NCBI GenBank assembly: GCA_013397455.1 | Contig: VYZB01000289.1 | Span: 310,437 to 374,436 of the forward strand | Direction: 5' to 3' | DNA: 64,000 bases | Source of the DNA: Crotophaga sulcirostris | Taxonomy: Eukaryota; Chordata; Aves; Cuculiformes; Crotophagidae | Shown here: in pieces, positions 1 to 13,660 of the stretch | Numbering within the stretch: position 1 is the first letter of the stretch | Layout of the letters: every line of letters starts with the position of its first letter | The notes under the pieces: generated by a model | The model's database searches: none | What the model was told of the DNA's origin: nothing | Seen by the model: the letters and a program-made list of their open reading frames with translations, nothing else | Made by a program: the position numbers and the translations under genes

Positions 1-454
1 CAGGGGCCCCATGGGTATACGGAATGGAAAAAGGAAGAGATCTGCATTTGCTGGCTAAAGCTGTGTCCCTGCTCCTATCTATTGCAGTCTCATCATGATG
101 TATGCTTATCTACTGGGAGTCTGTATAAACTCAAAGACTCAAATCTCTGCCTGTTATCAGTCCTTAAAAGCACATTCCAGAAAACAGCTGCCAGTGTCCC
201 AACTGGGCTTTGAGGGTCCTTGGGGACCTGTGCTCTCTTCACCTGCCCTATGTGCTTTCTACTTTGCCCCTGACTTAAGTTCAGCATCTCTCAGGGAGGT
301 CTGCAGCTGTGAATGCAGGAGGGCCTACTGCGACCTACACTGCAGTGTCTGAAACCCGAAATTCACAGGGATCTGACACAAGGAACCACAGGCACCACTT
401 CGAGTCATCTCTCATCAGGAACCTCTGGTTCATTCCTTCAGTCCTTAGCCTAAT
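1..454. other. Unique non-coding stretch
   Basis: No gene or repeat recognised. The open frames here are short and overlap on opposite strands without any family resemblance. Confidence 0.4.
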
Positions 455-575
455 AAGGCACTTGGATCTCTGCTTTACTGATGGGGAAATGGAGGCAGAG
501 AGCGCTGCCTGTCCTGTCGCCTAAAAGTGAGTCAGCACCAGTACCAGAGCGAACCCCTCAGGCCCTGCATTAGCT
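455..575 (-). repeat. MIR-like SINE remnant (old)
   Basis: The segment reads like the reverse complement of the conserved MIR core. A 'tttactgatggggaaatgg' block is followed by 'aggcagagag', then a 'gtgagtcagcaccag' block and a degenerate 'cagagcgaacccctcagg' end. In MIR-type elements these correspond to the anti-sense of the 'cctcatctgtaaaatgggg' core and the tRNA-related B-box side. The match is visible only at motif level, so the copy is ancient, and both boundaries are approximate. MIR-type SINEs are non-autonomous and would have depended on L2-type reverse transcriptase; this copy cannot be active. Confidence 0.55.
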
Positions 576-3500
576 GTTTCCCATCTGGAGATGCCCTATA
601 TGAGATGGTTATCCACCACAGCTCAGTCCTGAGAAAACTTGTTCAAAACATCGGCATTTCATGAGAAACCAAGTGCTTGGGTGTGTCACCAAACCCTGAG
701 GACGCTGGTCCCAAGCAGCCCCTCGCAGTAGGTGAGAAGACGCAGCTGGCCAGGTGGGTGAATTTATGATGTTTGTAGTGCAGCTATAACCTGAAATGCT
801 TCCTGAGCCTGCTCCCTGAAGGGTTGCTAGAGAGGCAGTCCTACACCTTGGCAGTAACTGTGCAACCATAGCTGGGACCTCTCCATCCTGTCTGGCACAG
901 GACACCTCACTGTGCACAGACCAAGGAGCTCCTCCTTCATTTTCATATCGCACAACACAGTCTGGCAGTTTTGCGCAGCCACAAGTATTTTGCTTTTCAG
1001 TCTCATTCACATCTTGCCTGTGGTCATCCCTGTTTTACAAGAATATGATTTAGTTTTCTTTTCCATTTGTACTTTAGCTTGCCCTCTGCCGTACTGAGTA
1101 CTGGCTCTACATTTCTGATGTCTCACTGTCTCTCCCACAGCATTTTGAAAGAGCCTGGCCAGGCAGCCAGCACCCTCCCTCCCTGGGTCCCAAAGCAAAA
1201 GTGAGCAAGTTTCCCTGTCCCTACCATAGAGTGGGGCAGTGGCTGCACCTGGCTGGTGGCAGGGAGACACCTCAGGGGTCCTGACACCCACTCGGGGCCT
1301 TTTAGGGCCAAAGGAAAAGAGAGCTCACTCTTACCTGCTGCGGTGGAAATGCCCAGCAATCGGCAAGTGTACTCCAACGCACTCCAAAGCGCCTTGTGCT
1401 GCATGGCGAAGAGGTAAAGATTGCAGTGCCAGCTAGGCAGAAGCTCCTTTTCAGACCTCCTGCCTCATACGTAGTCCAGCAGCTCCCAGCCTCAGAGGCA
1501 GAGGCTCCCACACCCAGGACCAAGTCACCTTCCTGACGGAGAGGGCACTGGGTGCAGGAGTGGCCACCTCCACCAGGGCCTCCTTGTGGAGGGTGGTTGG
1601 AGAATGAGCTGCCACCACAGGGAACCAACCAGTCAGCACTGCTTCCCGCTGCTCCTGTGGGGGCTATGGAGACTTGGCCTTTTCCTGCTTGCTTGCTGCT
1701 TGCTTGCGTTGCCAGCGCAGTGGTGATTAATGATTGGTAAGGGGGGTGTGCAGCTTTGGAAACATTTGCACCCGGGGTGCACGGCCTTTCCTGCTCCTGA
1801 GAAGGAGGCTCTGGAAGCCCAAACTGATTAAATGCATGTGAAGTCATTAGTACTGTGCAGCTCCTGGCAAGTTAACCATTTGTGAGGATTGTGATGTTTG
1901 CTCTTGGCGAGAAAGCAGCAGGTTTCTGGCAAGTGGTGAGGCTCTCAGGGCACACTAGCCCTTCTGTCTCCTGCAGCTGAGCCCCCCTCCATGGCTGCTG
2001 CTCCTAGTGTAGGTTTTGCTGGGCTCTGACTTTTGTGGCTTGGCCAGTGTCTGGGTTGATGAACAACCACAGGAACAGGCAGTCCTGCAGACCCAGGCTG
2101 GACATATCAGGGGAGTTGTATATTTCTCTTTTGGGAACATCAGTTACATGTGTTGTAGTCACCAGCTGTTCAATGGCACCAGAGTTATTTTGAATGGCAC
2201 CACGGTCACACAAGTGCCCTGACACAGGGACTGGGGATTTTACATACTCTGACCTCTTTGTATTAGATTTGGTGGACATCTTAGGGGTTCTTGGCTTGTC
2301 TGTTCAGGATAGATCACTCTCGAGTTCAGTAGCCCTAGGCATGTCTGAAGGCCAATATGGGACAGCATTGGCCTGCTATGGATTTCATGCCCATATGCTT
2401 CTGTGCATGAACACGGTGCGTCTCACTGGGGGTTACCAATTCGATTCCCACTTGCTGCTGCCTGGGGAAGAGCTGGTGTCAGCAGCAGCATCTGGTTATT
2501 TCAGTCCTGGCAAGGAGAGTGTGGGAGCAACAGCACGGTCTTCACGGGCAGTGTGGATGTCTAGTGCCTGCAGGGCCATGGGTTCACAGGTCAGTGAGCT
2601 CACCTTGTGCTGTGGCCAGTGTTTGCAGAGTCACTGCAGCCCCTGCTTCTGGCTGCTGTGGAGCTGGCAGTGATGCGAGCAGGAGCCTGGGGGAGTGCCG
2701 CCCAGCTCACGCACAGGCAGCCCTGCGGGGAGGTGGCAGCTGCCCGAGCCGGTCTCCTGCCGTCCCTTCTCATGTGTCTGGCTCCACAAAGCTGAAATTG
2801 GCCACTATGTGTAGTACTGAAGCATCCTGGGGTAGAGACAACTTGGTCCAAGGGCACAGCAACAGCTTTTTCTCCACAGTGTCTTGACCTATTTTTCAGG
2901 CTGGTATTACCAGGGCGACCAAATGCCTCAGCTCATCTAAGGAGCCCCTAATTCCTTTAAATGACTTCAGATAGTGTCTTTTCTGAACACTCTCAAGGTG
3001 GTGAGTGGCAGGGATTTTGCAACAGGCATTGCTGACAAGGTTTGGGTGCAGACCACATTTTCCATGTGAGTGCTTTCTACCTGAGAAGGGCTTCCAGAGC
3101 ATCCCAAGGGGCAGCGCTGAATGGCTTACACCCAAAATGCATCTTTGCCTTTCAGCACTAGCACTGGTTTTGGGTGGCTTCCTCTTGTTCTCCCACACCA
3201 CCATCGGTGTTTGAAGGAGATATGGGTTTTCCACAGCTGATGACTCAGTGGTGTTTAAAAATGTCCTTTTTGAGAGAGGTAGCAAGAGGGAAACAGAGAC
3301 ATGCCAGCAGGGAAGGTCACAGAAAGGCTGGAGAAGAGCTCAGCAGGAGTATCCTGTTGCCTTACCTGCTGCAACTGGGCACCATCCGGGTGATCCCAGT
3401 GCCCTCTCACAGTGTGTCAATGCAGGCTTCAGGGGCACATTCTGCTCCCAGAAACCTCCAAAATAGCCTGAGCCCTGCAAACAGCGTGGGTGTGTTTTTT

Positions 3501-6500
3501 CAACATTTCAAAACATCCTTTTTTAACATGGACACATTGAATTTCAGGTGTTTCTTTACAAACATGAAAGTTACAAAGCTACTTAAAAAGCAAATATCTG
3601 AAAGGAAGATGTAAGAGTCTTTCGGAATCAGGTAGAGCTATGGGCTTAGGCTTCAAGAAATGCAGCAAACACCACAGTGCAATTCTGAGCGCTGTCAGCA
3701 TCCACACTTCAGCAGCACCCAGCACCTCCCAGTGCAGCAAACTGTTGCCTCCTGTCATGGTAGGGGTCCCCCTTGCTAACAGGGGCAGTGCAGTGCACTG
3801 GGCTGTTATTCCAGAGCTCTTATTAAACTGCACTGAGCTCTCACCCAGAAACCAAATGACTTTATCTAAGTGCCCTTGACAGCAATGTTTTCTTTCTGTA
3901 GAGCAACAAGCCCCAGGGTTTAAAATAAATGTAAATTTATGGGCATTTGAGGTCATGGAGGAACAGAAGCCATTTGGGAAAGGCAGATTAATATGTTAAC
4001 AATTTAAACCTCCTCGCTCCCTCCCATATTCCCTTAGTTATTGCTCAGCCTCCATCCTCTAAGGAAGCCTACATCAGCCTTCCTGAGGGTCCTTGTCCCC
4101 AGCCTGGGAAGATCCTTAACCTAGGGTAACCTAAGGTCTTCTCCACTCCTATTCATTGGTGCACTAGTGCTTCTCTCACTCCAGTGCCCAGGAAGGGAAC
4201 ATGGAGTGAGCAGGACAAGTACCCTCAGATTCACTTTGTACCAACACCCCTTTAGCAGCTCCTTCCTTCCATTTAGGAAATTTTTTGCTAGTGCTACTAC
4301 AAAGCAGCCTCACATGAGCCTGAGTTATCTTGCCTCTGTTCAGGTCAGGGGGATGATATCCTCAATGAAACTGTGAGCCATTTGGGTGTGGAGTGGTCAG
4401 ATTTTTAGGAATGAGTTTATGCAGTTGGAAGAGGACTGAGAACTTAGGACCTTAGAAGGGGTTTAATAGCCTGTAACCAACACTGCAAAACCTATGCACC
4501 AGCACAGCCTGTTTTGGACACAATAGCATTGGTCCCCACCGCACATTAAACCGCTTCCCTTGTACACAGCCTTGCCGTTGGCACTTCAGTTGCCAGCCAG
4601 GATTCACATTTACAGACTTCTTCTACGTGGTTTGATTTGAGAGGATTTTATTTCAGTGTTAGAGTTTCATGGTGAAGTTAGTCCTCATCTTCATCTCTCC
4701 CTCCTCGCACTTTGCTCAAGTCATTTTGCTGTTGGCATGGCCACTATGGATGTGTTTCTGTGACCAAGGCAGCATCTGTACTGAGTGGCTGCCCTTGGAA
4801 GGCTGGAGGGCAGCAGCATGTACCTCGTGCCTTGACTCTGCAAAAGGGTGATGTTGAAACAGTGCTGTGGGGAGTGGAGATTCCCATCACAGGGTGTAGG
4901 AGACCACAAGCCATGCTCTGGCAGAAACCTATGGGAACATGGCTTGACTTACTCAGCTATTCTTACTCCCTGCCTGTTATATAAAAACATTTCTCAAATG
5001 CCATGCACAGTGCTGCAGAAATTTGTTTCTGCTATTTCCCCTTGTCCTTCCTCTAACCTCTCACTTATTACCACCATGACAAGCAGCCTCGCTCGGCAGT
5101 CTTGGTCCTCTTGCTGAGTGCTAGCAGCAGTGTGAGATCTCCTTCCACTAACGTATCCATCTGAGGTAGACTGACACCAGTGCTTTCCTTGGCTGCCAAA
5201 CGACAAGCAACCAGCAGGCAGCTGCCCAGAGCCTTTGCAGTAGTGCCATGTGCTACCTCCCTGTGCTGTCCTTCCACCAAGGCCACCTATCCTGGAGAGG
5301 AGAAGGATTTCCATGACAGACGGCTGATGGTAGATGGACCCAGATGACTGGAAACACCAATGAACTACAGCTGTCATTTCACTGGGTACAAACATCTCGC
5401 AGTCAGTGGGAGTTTTGCTCTGCCTTGTATCAGCAGTGGTTCAGTGCTTTCCAAACCAGTGTGAATGAACCCAAGGTGAGCTTGGCAGACCTCTCTCCTC
5501 TCCTCAGACAGGGAAAAAAAACACGGCACCCTGAAGCCAGATAAACAGCAGAGCTGGAGAGAAAACCTTAAGTGTGCCCCCTCTTCCTTTGCTGTACCAC
5601 GAAATCGTGCCCTCAGGAGCCTTCAGACCTAGGGCAGCACTGCAGGCCGTGCTGGGGATGCCCTGCAGGGGACAGCAGGGTCCCACAGCTGCACTGCCAG
5701 CCCACTGCTCCCGGTGGAAGGCTATAGCCTGCCCTAGGCAAGGCAGTGATGGAAGGGCACCGTGAAGTTGTACTGTCTGAACCAGGTGAGTGTAATAGAC
5801 AGCACATGGATCTGAAGGGAGGGCTGGGGAGAGCCCAGAGTTGCGGTGAACATGAATCAATAACTGATTTGTTTTACTTCATGCTCTGTGATCAAAGAGT
5901 GTCCAACATGCTGTGAACGCTCGCCCGCTCCTCTGGGAATTTCTCACTCTGCCAGGGATGGAGTCAAGGCTCAGCAGTACACTGCCCCGATTGTCCTCCA
6001 CCAGGTCAGCCAGCCCCAGAGGCCTTGGCAGCACCGTCCCAGTGCCACAGGCTGAGCCAGCAGAGAGAGTGAGCTGGAGGAGCTGGTGAAGACCCTTTGT
6101 GCTTGCAGCCTCTCCTGGGCACTTTTTTATTGCTGGCATGGACGGAGAAGCCCTACACCGCTTGTGGGGCCAGGTCTGGCATTTGCACTGCCTGTACCTT
6201 GTGCCTGGCAATAACCATGGGCTGAGCTCTCATCCAGACGTCTGGTGTTCGTAAAACTTGTCATGCTGTGGTGTGGGCTGGCATGAGGCTGCTGCTGGGG
6301 GAAGGGGACAGAAATTGGTGCCTCTGTGGCAAACACAGTCTTAAACAGTAACTGAATGTGGGAACGTACCTGATATATTTATGAGGATCTCTCAGACCTC
6401 TAGAGCACCTATAACACCCTCCAGCAGATGAGGGCCAAGGCTGTGCCTCTGACTCGCTGGTGACTCCTGCTTTCCCTGTGGAATCACCAAGACTTCTTCC

Positions 6501-6789
6501 CCTGACCCCAGGGTAACTCCCCTCACTCAGAAGGTGACCTCCTAGCACATCAACATCAACTTCCCTTCTCCTGTTGGGTCACCTATTTGGCACCAGCCTT
6601 AGAGGCTTTCCAAAAAGTGGACTAATATTGGCCACTGCGGCAGCATGTGAAGGACTCCCGACTGGTCATTGCCCTGGACTCTGCTCTGCTCTGGACATCT
6701 GGGATCAATCCCCATACCAGGGCAATCCCATTCAGACTGGGTAGGCAGAGATATTTTACATAGACCTCAACAGAGAGGTCCATGTTCAG
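576..6789. other. Unique non-coding stretch, GC-richer part of the window
   Basis: No recognisable gene. The sub-regions around 1.1-1.8, 2.4-2.8 and 5.5-6.3 kb are GC-richer, so stop codons are rarer and open frames of 100-180 codons appear on both strands by chance. The longest (minus strand, 1302-1847) is Ser/Pro/Gly/Ala-rich and low-complexity, with no domain I recognise. A small imperfect (GCTT)n run lies at about 1685-1708. No CpG-island-like promoter is evident. Confidence 0.4.
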
Positions 6790-6846
6790 TATGTACATGT
6801 GTATGGGCATGTGTGTGTATGTAGTATGTGTATGTGTGTGTAGGTG
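6790..6846. repeat. TG/TATG-rich microsatellite
   Basis: An imperfect purine/pyrimidine alternating run of TG, TATG and CATG units is visible, with the longest pure runs being GTGTGTGT-type. It is interrupted and therefore probably of low mutability. Confidence 0.8.
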
Positions 6847-8819
6847 CTAAAACCCCATATGTGTGTTAACCAAGCTGTAATAGCAAGAACAATTAAAAGC
6901 AGACTTGTTTACTATGGGTCCAATCTCCAGTCCAATAGCAGGGCTTCCAGAGGCTGGTGACCTCCTGCCAGAACCAAGGGATTATGCGTTACTCTCCATG
7001 AAAATACATTTCTAGCTCACAAAATTGCAGAGAAAAGCTGTACAAAGAGAGTTAAAACCTAGAGAAAATAAAATTCCCAAGTGAAAAAAATCTTTGTTTT
7101 CTGCTGTTAGTAGTATTAGTTCTAATTGCAATAATTAAAAGCATTGTATTTGGGGGATAACAAAAAAGCTAAACCAGGAATGCTGCAATGGAACAAGGGA
7201 GAGGAGACATCAGGAGAGATGAGACTAAGTTCAAGGCTAAGCCCCAAGGAAATGAATGCCTCCAATCTCACTGCTGTTCAGCTGCCTGTGAAGTTTCTTT
7301 ACTGCCAACAGAGTTTGAGTGGTTGGGAGAGCTGAGACAGAAGTGGGGCTGGGAGCTGCAAAGCTCTCTGTAGGTGGCAAAGCTCTGACTGGGACAGGGG
7401 TGCTCCTCCAAACTAACAAGGCTGATGCCAGCCAGCAGGATACACAAGCCATCTCTCCAGGGAGCTGTCAGGGACCTGGCTGCTCCTGTCACCAGGCATG
7501 TGCCCTGTGCACCAAGCAGGGGGCTGCTCTGTGTCGTAGGCATGCGCCTTCTCCAGTGGGAATGACTCTGCTGTGCTGAGGTGCAATACAGCAAAGGAGA
7601 GGGTCTTCAGCATGTGTTCTGTCCTTGCCTTCACTGAGTGGGAGCGGGATGAAGGGGATGCCTCAGCATGATGGGATTGCTGTGACATGCCTGGGACAGG
7701 GGAGCCAAGGTCAGTGCTGGGCTTGGTGGTGGAGACTCAGGGGCTTCATCCTTCTTTGGGAATCTCTGGTCTTCAGGAGCAGAGAACAGGACCTGTTCTT
7801 TGCTCTCAGGTGGATGACAGGAGATCTTGACTTAGCGTGTAGAAAGAGGTAGGAGACATGAAGGAAGATGCTCGTGTGATCTTGAGGCACAGCTACGCCC
7901 TGCACAAGTCCCTGCATGTCCTCCACATGCCTGCTGCTTCTCAGTTTTTATCCTTTCTTGCAGGACTGTGGGCTTAGTCAGACTCCCCTGCCATGAGTTG
8001 CTCCCATATGATGGCTGTGGGGACTCCAGACATGTTCAAAGATGAGCTAACATATCACATACACCATGCTGCCCACATGTGCAGGACTCTCCCACCATGA
8101 AACAGTCAGCTTGTCACAGGACTTGGAGAGACTCATTGTGCTGAAGTGACTCTGGATGGACTGCCACACTTACGATACATACATCTGGTTTTTTCACACA
8201 TCTGGGCTGAAGTCTAAAACATACCCAGAGTATTTTGAGTTTGATGTGACAAACCCCTCCTAGCAGGTGAGCACTGTTTAAAAGGCAGCTAGAAGTGATT
8301 GGTAAAGTAGATATAGGCTGACAGAACAGATGTAGCTGAAGAAGAAACGAAATCAATCACACATATTGTCTCACAATCAGAAGTTCAGTTGCTATTGAGA
8401 CCTCTGAATAAAGATTGTAACATATTTCCAAGGCCAGCCAGTACCTTCCTCAGAAGCTGCTGGTGGATACAGGCTCTGGGCTGCCACACTCGGAGGTGTT
8501 TGAACTGCTGGCCAGGCTGTCTGAAGCTTCGTCCCCTCTCTTCTAATGTCTCCATCCCTTCAGCCCCCTCCACTACGAAAACATTGCTAATATGAGCTTT
8601 CAACCTGGGAGACAGAAACTTACAGCAGCAGTGCAGGAGCCACGGGCAGGGGTGAGAGGGCATACACAAGGGGTTGCCTTCCCTGGAGAAGTGTGAGATG
8701 TTATAATGTCCTGTATATGCAGGCTGATTGTCACTATTGAGACCCGACAACATGGCTAACAGGAGCACTATGTCAATACAAATTAAATGCTCTTTGTTTT
8801 TTTCTGTGGCACTGATTCA
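6847..8819. other. Unique non-coding stretch
   Basis: No gene or recognisable repeat. The 6.9-7.15 kb part is AT-rich with scattered A-runs. The 7.2-7.6 kb part is GC-richer and contains overlapping open frames on both strands, the signature of chance ORFs. Confidence 0.4.
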
Positions 8820-8915
8820 TTTTAATTTTGACTGGAGAAACTGAGGCAAAGTGATGCCTTGATTCAGACGGTATTGCACAGTGTATCAGCAGCACAGCTC
8901 ACTTGAGGATGATGA
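8820..8915 (-). repeat. MIR-like SINE remnant (old)
   Basis: The block 'tggagaaactgaggcaaagt' near 8833-8852 matches the antisense MIR core, which usually reads 'gaggaaactgaggca'. It is followed by a degenerate 'cttgattcagacggtattgc' and 'acagtgtatcagcagcacag', in the places where MIR has 'cttgcccaaggtcacac' and the 'agtcagtggcagag' block. The order of three degenerate blocks supports the call. Boundaries are uncertain. Confidence 0.55.
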
Positions 8916-11900
8916 ATCTTGCCAGTGTGTCAATGAGTCTGCACATCCCTTGTGAAATCCAATGGTAGCTCTCAATGAAAAAAGCTACTCAGCTGAAGTG
9001 TAACATGATTCATTCACAGGACTCAGAATAAATGCTAAAAATTGTGATGTGATGATGAAGAGTGAAATTCATGTCTGTGCAAGGTGAGTCTATAACAAGA
9101 CTGATACACCACCTCACCAACACAGAATAAGGCTGATATTTTACTTATTCCTGTACAGAGAGGAGTTGCTACCACAGGAGGAAATGAAGGAATGTAAAAG
9201 GAGCTCGCAAAGACATCAAATGTTCATGTGCAGGCTCTTGGTCTGGAGTATATTTTATAAAGATGGATGGAGTAGCAGTACTTTATCAACCAGTGGGAGG
9301 AGAGACTGCTAGTAACTCTCAGTACAAACAAGGTCTGTGTATGAGGTTCAGCCCACAGATATTTATCTGTCCATCAAAACCATCTGACTTTTTTCCCTCT
9401 TTTCTGGCAAAAGGGACTGGTGACGTCTCCCTGTGTGGGAGCAGACAAGGTGTGCACAGCAGTGATTGATCCACCTGGTGACTGAGACATACATCAAAGA
9501 GCCTGCTTGCTGCATTTCAGGACCCAGTGAGCAATTTATTGAAGGGTTTATGCAGATAAATAATCAGAGGGATTTACGTGAAGCCACATAAAACACATGT
9601 TTTTGGCTGAAGAGATGTAGAAATGCTCAAGTACTTGCAAGCTGTGAAGTAGAGGTTATTTATGAAAATATTTCTGTTCAATAGGATTTGTTCTGGGGCT
9701 TCATTTTACTTGATGTTGCCTCCTAAAGGCCAAAAAGCAAACAAGCACAGCAGGGTCCATCATCTCTTTTACTATGTTGCCTAAAACGTTTTCAAGTGTA
9801 CGGGTTTAAAACTGGGATGTTTGTCACATCACCCGTAACTGGGACTGGGTGGGAAGAAGCCTCTGGGAGGAGGCTTGAGAGCAAGGAGAAACAGTGGCAA
9901 AGGAGACAGACCTGCTTGAGATGGGGGTCAGGTGAAGCTAGATGAGTCCCTGGAGGAACTCTGTATGCCAGCTCTCTGTCCCCTAGCCTAGGGACTGGGC
10001 ACAGGACCTGAAAAGAGGTAGCTTCCTCTACAAACCCTGCAACCTCATCATGGCTAGTGTGATTTGAAGGGAGAGGAGTAGGCTGTCCTGCCCTCAGCTG
10101 GAAAGCTGGGGTGTAGACTTGAGTTTGTCTGCCACATCAGATCTCCAGGTATGAGTCTGCGGGTCTGGGCAGAAGTTTCTGGACATGTATTATATTTTTC
10201 TGGCTTGGGCACCCCTGTGATTCTGGGTACCACTGGCTGTCTTCTATCTCACTTTCCACTGAGGTCCAACCCCTGAACCTGGTGTGGGTTCTTCTGTGCC
10301 TGCTGAAAAGTAGGAGCAAACTCAGCACTGTGTTAGTGTGACAGCAAGCCAGAGCTTTGGTGTGCTCTCACTGCTGTCCCACCCTGCAAGCTTGTCCTTT
10401 TAGGCAGCCATGTGCCCCGGACCACCTTCCTCCTGCCCCTTTGCACTTTTGGGAGGCACAGAGGGCTGTATCAGAACCAACAGATTGATGAAGACCTCCT
10501 CAGTCAGAAGAGACTCACTGTGGGGCAGGTAGCAAAGTTACCTTCTAACCTAGCAGAGGGTGTGCACCAGCGAGAGCTCACAGTTTGCACACCCAGTCCC
10601 ACCACACCACATGCAGTCTCTGGCACACCCGCTCGCCTGACAAAATGTCAGATACCCCACTGCTATGGGACACTGCACAGAAGGTGGTGAGACAGCTGTC
10701 TGGCAGTCTCTTCTGAACTGCCCCACAACCTATTTTTTCCAGTCTGAGGTTCTTCTCTTCCAGGGAGGAACAAGGGATTCACTCAAACAACGCCCTACAT
10801 GACCAGAGCTGACCCCCATACAGTGTGCACCCTGGTGATGTACACGTATACCAGTGACAGTAAGACTGGAGAAATCCCTCCCCTTCTGGTTGCGTATTAC
10901 TCATCCATAAAAAAATCCTTCCTGCATGCCCTCTTGTCCCCTGACCCTCTTTCCTCCAGGTTTCCATCTCCTGCTGCTGTAGGCAGATCGTAGCACTGCC
11001 AGTAACAGGCATTTCCCACCCTAGGTAGAGAAAATGATCAGCCATTTTAAGCAAAGTTGTGACTGTTCCTAACTCTTAGGCTCACTTCATCTGTGCAGGG
11101 CTTGGGATCTGCTTGGCAATCAGCCTTCCCATCCATGGGAAAGACCCCCTGCCCTCGTGTATGCTTACCACATGGGTCATTTTATTTACATAGCTGGATC
11201 CACACGTTTATATTTAGTAAGTTTGAGAGGCCACCACAGACTTCATAAGCTACAAAAAGAGAATGGAAGAAGAAACATGAAGGTTAGGGAGGGGGGATAT
11301 GAGTGAAATCCAAAGAGGCTGGAGGTAATTCCAGGGCTTACTTGGCTGTGTGGCGATGAATACTGGTGTCTCCTGCTGCGAGCAAGAGGGCTACAAGCTG
11401 AGGTCACCTTTGGATGTTAACTCAGGCCACATTCATGTCCTTCTTTGAACATTCTATCAGGGAAAGCCTTGAAATACTTCAATACAACTTGACTTTGCCC
11501 TGCCCAGAAATTGCAAAAACAACTAATTTTTTTCCACCCAGTCTTAGAGACTATAAGACGTCTATAAGTATCTCTATATAGAGACAGCCTTACACAATTT
11601 TTATCACCTTTGGTTATCATGTAAGTCTGGCCATAGTCAGGCCTGAGGTTTCTAGATGTGTTTAAGGCAGGTCTCTTCATGCGAGACTCCAAGAGATTTG
11701 CTGCTGTTCCCTCAGTGCAAACATCCCTGGAAGAAGAAACCTTGCGATAACAGTTGGGAGATGATTATGCGTTCCTCTTCTTCCCACACTCCTCATGTCT
11801 GGTGTGCTTTTGTATTCCTTTGTTTACTACAAACATGCTGTGGGGCAGCATGTGCTTTTCAATTTAGAATACTTATTAAAAATGAAACAGAACTGTTGCT

Positions 11901-13390
11901 CAACTGTTGTGGGCATGGTGAAGCTGCTGGGTTACTCTCTCCCCCTTGCAACACCAAGATGCCTGTTGAAGGCAGCAGGGCAAAGATCTGATCTGCTCGT
12001 GGGCAACAGGATTGAGTTTGAGGAATGGCTTCAGACCAGGTTTTGGTGCCAAATAAGTAACTTTTCTCAGATTTGCCTTTGTCTTCTTCACAGGAAATGT
12101 TTGTATAAAGTTACTCAAAACAAACATTGAAAATAGAATTCGTTATTCAGAAATTCTCAGTTAAGATCAAGTAGGAGGTTGACAGACTGTAGCAGAGGAT
12201 CTTCTCCTGTGGACGTTGTCCTGCTGGGCTTGAGTTTCAGCTCACAGTGCATTTTCAAGTCAAAATTGCAACAAAATGCAGCATAAAACTTCTAAAGAGG
12301 CATGACATTTTTCCTACCTCATTCTCCAGCGCTATCTCATGCTTTTCTAGCGATATACAACCTTTCAAAAAAAAATCAGATGAATGACTTTCAACCTGCA
12401 GATTGTTAATAAGCTCTTCACTTGGACTGCCTCCTCTCTGCTGCTGACTATTTGGGGGATGTCACAAACCAGCTAGCAACAATTTAGGAAGGAGTATTCT
12501 TATTAATTTAAAGCACAAAGTTATAATTTGCTTTGAGATACAAACCCTTTGGTAAATTGTTCCCTTTAATGCAAAAGCAATGTTTCAGGCACATTGTTAT
12601 GCAAATGGACCAGGCACAACATATTTGTATCTGATCGTGAACTTTATTCACTTTATACAGTGCACCATTGCTGCTTGCCCAAGCACAGCTTGCCATCACA
12701 CCCTCCAGAAATGTTCTCAGAATCTTGTTGCATGATAACCCCAATATTATCTGGGACTAGCAATAGATATTGTCACTCATCTACTGACTGGCATCCATGT
12801 GTCTGTTACTTCCTCAGCCTTTTTCCTGCTTCCCAGGCTGCACTACCATGTCTGTCACTGCTGCACTGCTGGCTCTGCTGGAAACTAGTGGGGAGTTGGA
12901 AGCTGGGCAGGCTGCAGTCAGCAAGTGGCCCTGGTGGGGTCTGGAGCCAAGTGATATCCTTATCTGTATCAAACTAAACCTTGTTGGTACAGCATGTACA
13001 CTCTGAGCATGGAGCCCAGCCTGGTTATGTTTCACATGTGCTAGTGAGGTGCTGTAGGTAAGACAAGTGTTTCAGTGCTTAGCAGTGGGTCTGCTCAGGT
13101 GTAAGCCTTGATGAAAAGCAAAACAAAGGCCTTAGGCTTATGTACTTTGGCTGAGTTAGCACTGGTCTGGTGTAAAGATAAGGGAGAAAATAAAAAAATA
13201 TCAGTTGATGTTAGTTAATCAGGTAGGCAATGTACGATGAATGGTGGCTTCTAGTGCTGTGACTAGCCCTTTATCACAGCTGCTAGTTAGCTGAGCAGGG
13301 GTTGCTAGTCCCATCGTGCTACATTTTAAGGCTTCACATTTTGTTCTGTTTCTAAAATGAAATGGAAACAAATTCATAAAATGTTTTTTC
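8916..13390. other. Unique non-coding stretch
   Basis: No gene or repeat recognised in about 4.5 kb. It includes a 14-bp perfect palindrome at 11571-11584 and an octamer motif ATGCAAAT at 12599-12606. Open frames are 60-130 codons long and show no family resemblance. Confidence 0.4.
11571..11584. repeat. 14-bp perfect palindrome TCTCTATATAGAGA
   Basis: The sequence is identical to its reverse complement over 14 bases. A palindrome of this length is expected occasionally by chance in 64 kb, so no function is implied. Confidence 0.6.
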
Positions 13391-13660
13391 ACAGTATCAC
13401 ACAGCATCACAGTATTACAAGGTTGGAAAGGACCTTTGAATCATTGAGTCCAACCTATAACCCAACAGTAACACCAACACCAACCCACCATGTAAACCAT
13501 GGCACTAAGTGCTTCATCCAAGCTCCTCTTAAACACTTCCAGGGATGGCGACACCACCTCCCTGGGCAGCCCATTCTTCCAGTGAAGAATTTTTTCCTAA
13601 TATCGAGCCTAAACCTTCCCTGATGAAGCTTGAGTCTATGTCCTCTTTCCTACACACATG
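13391..13660 (-). mobile_element. CR1 non-LTR retrotransposon, 5'-truncated 3' end (ATACTGTG-tail group)
   Basis: Read on the minus strand, this is the last part of CR1 ORF2 plus the 3' UTR and tail. On the plus strand it begins with the terminal octamer array (ACAGTATCAC, a degenerate CACAGCATC, then CACAGTATTA). It continues through 'aaggttggaaaggacctttg', the CAACA/CCAACA hexamer region, and 'aaccatggcactaagtg', and proceeds into the ORF2 end ('cacctccctgggcagcccat', 'aatatcgagcctaaac'). Similarity fades at about 13650-13660, where a typical 5' truncation would lie. The family encodes an endonuclease and reverse transcriptase used for target-primed reverse transcription; only a non-functional scrap of that ORF remains here. 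It belongs with the copies at 16653, 48387 and 56855. Confidence 0.9.

Noticed and set aside
1302..1847. 181-codon minus-strand open frame rich in Ser, Pro, Gly and Ala
   Set aside because: It lies in a GC-richer patch where stops are rare. Composition is low-complexity with no domain, and opposite-strand frames overlap it.
2433..2465. tRNA T-arm-like sequence 'accaattcgattccca'
   Set aside because: No acceptor, D or anticodon arm can be folded around it and it lacks the invariant GGTTCRANNCC form.
2194..2887. Overlapping 159- and 122-codon plus-strand open frames
   Set aside because: Different phases overlap over the same GC-rich patch and an opposite-strand frame covers it too. No family resemblance.
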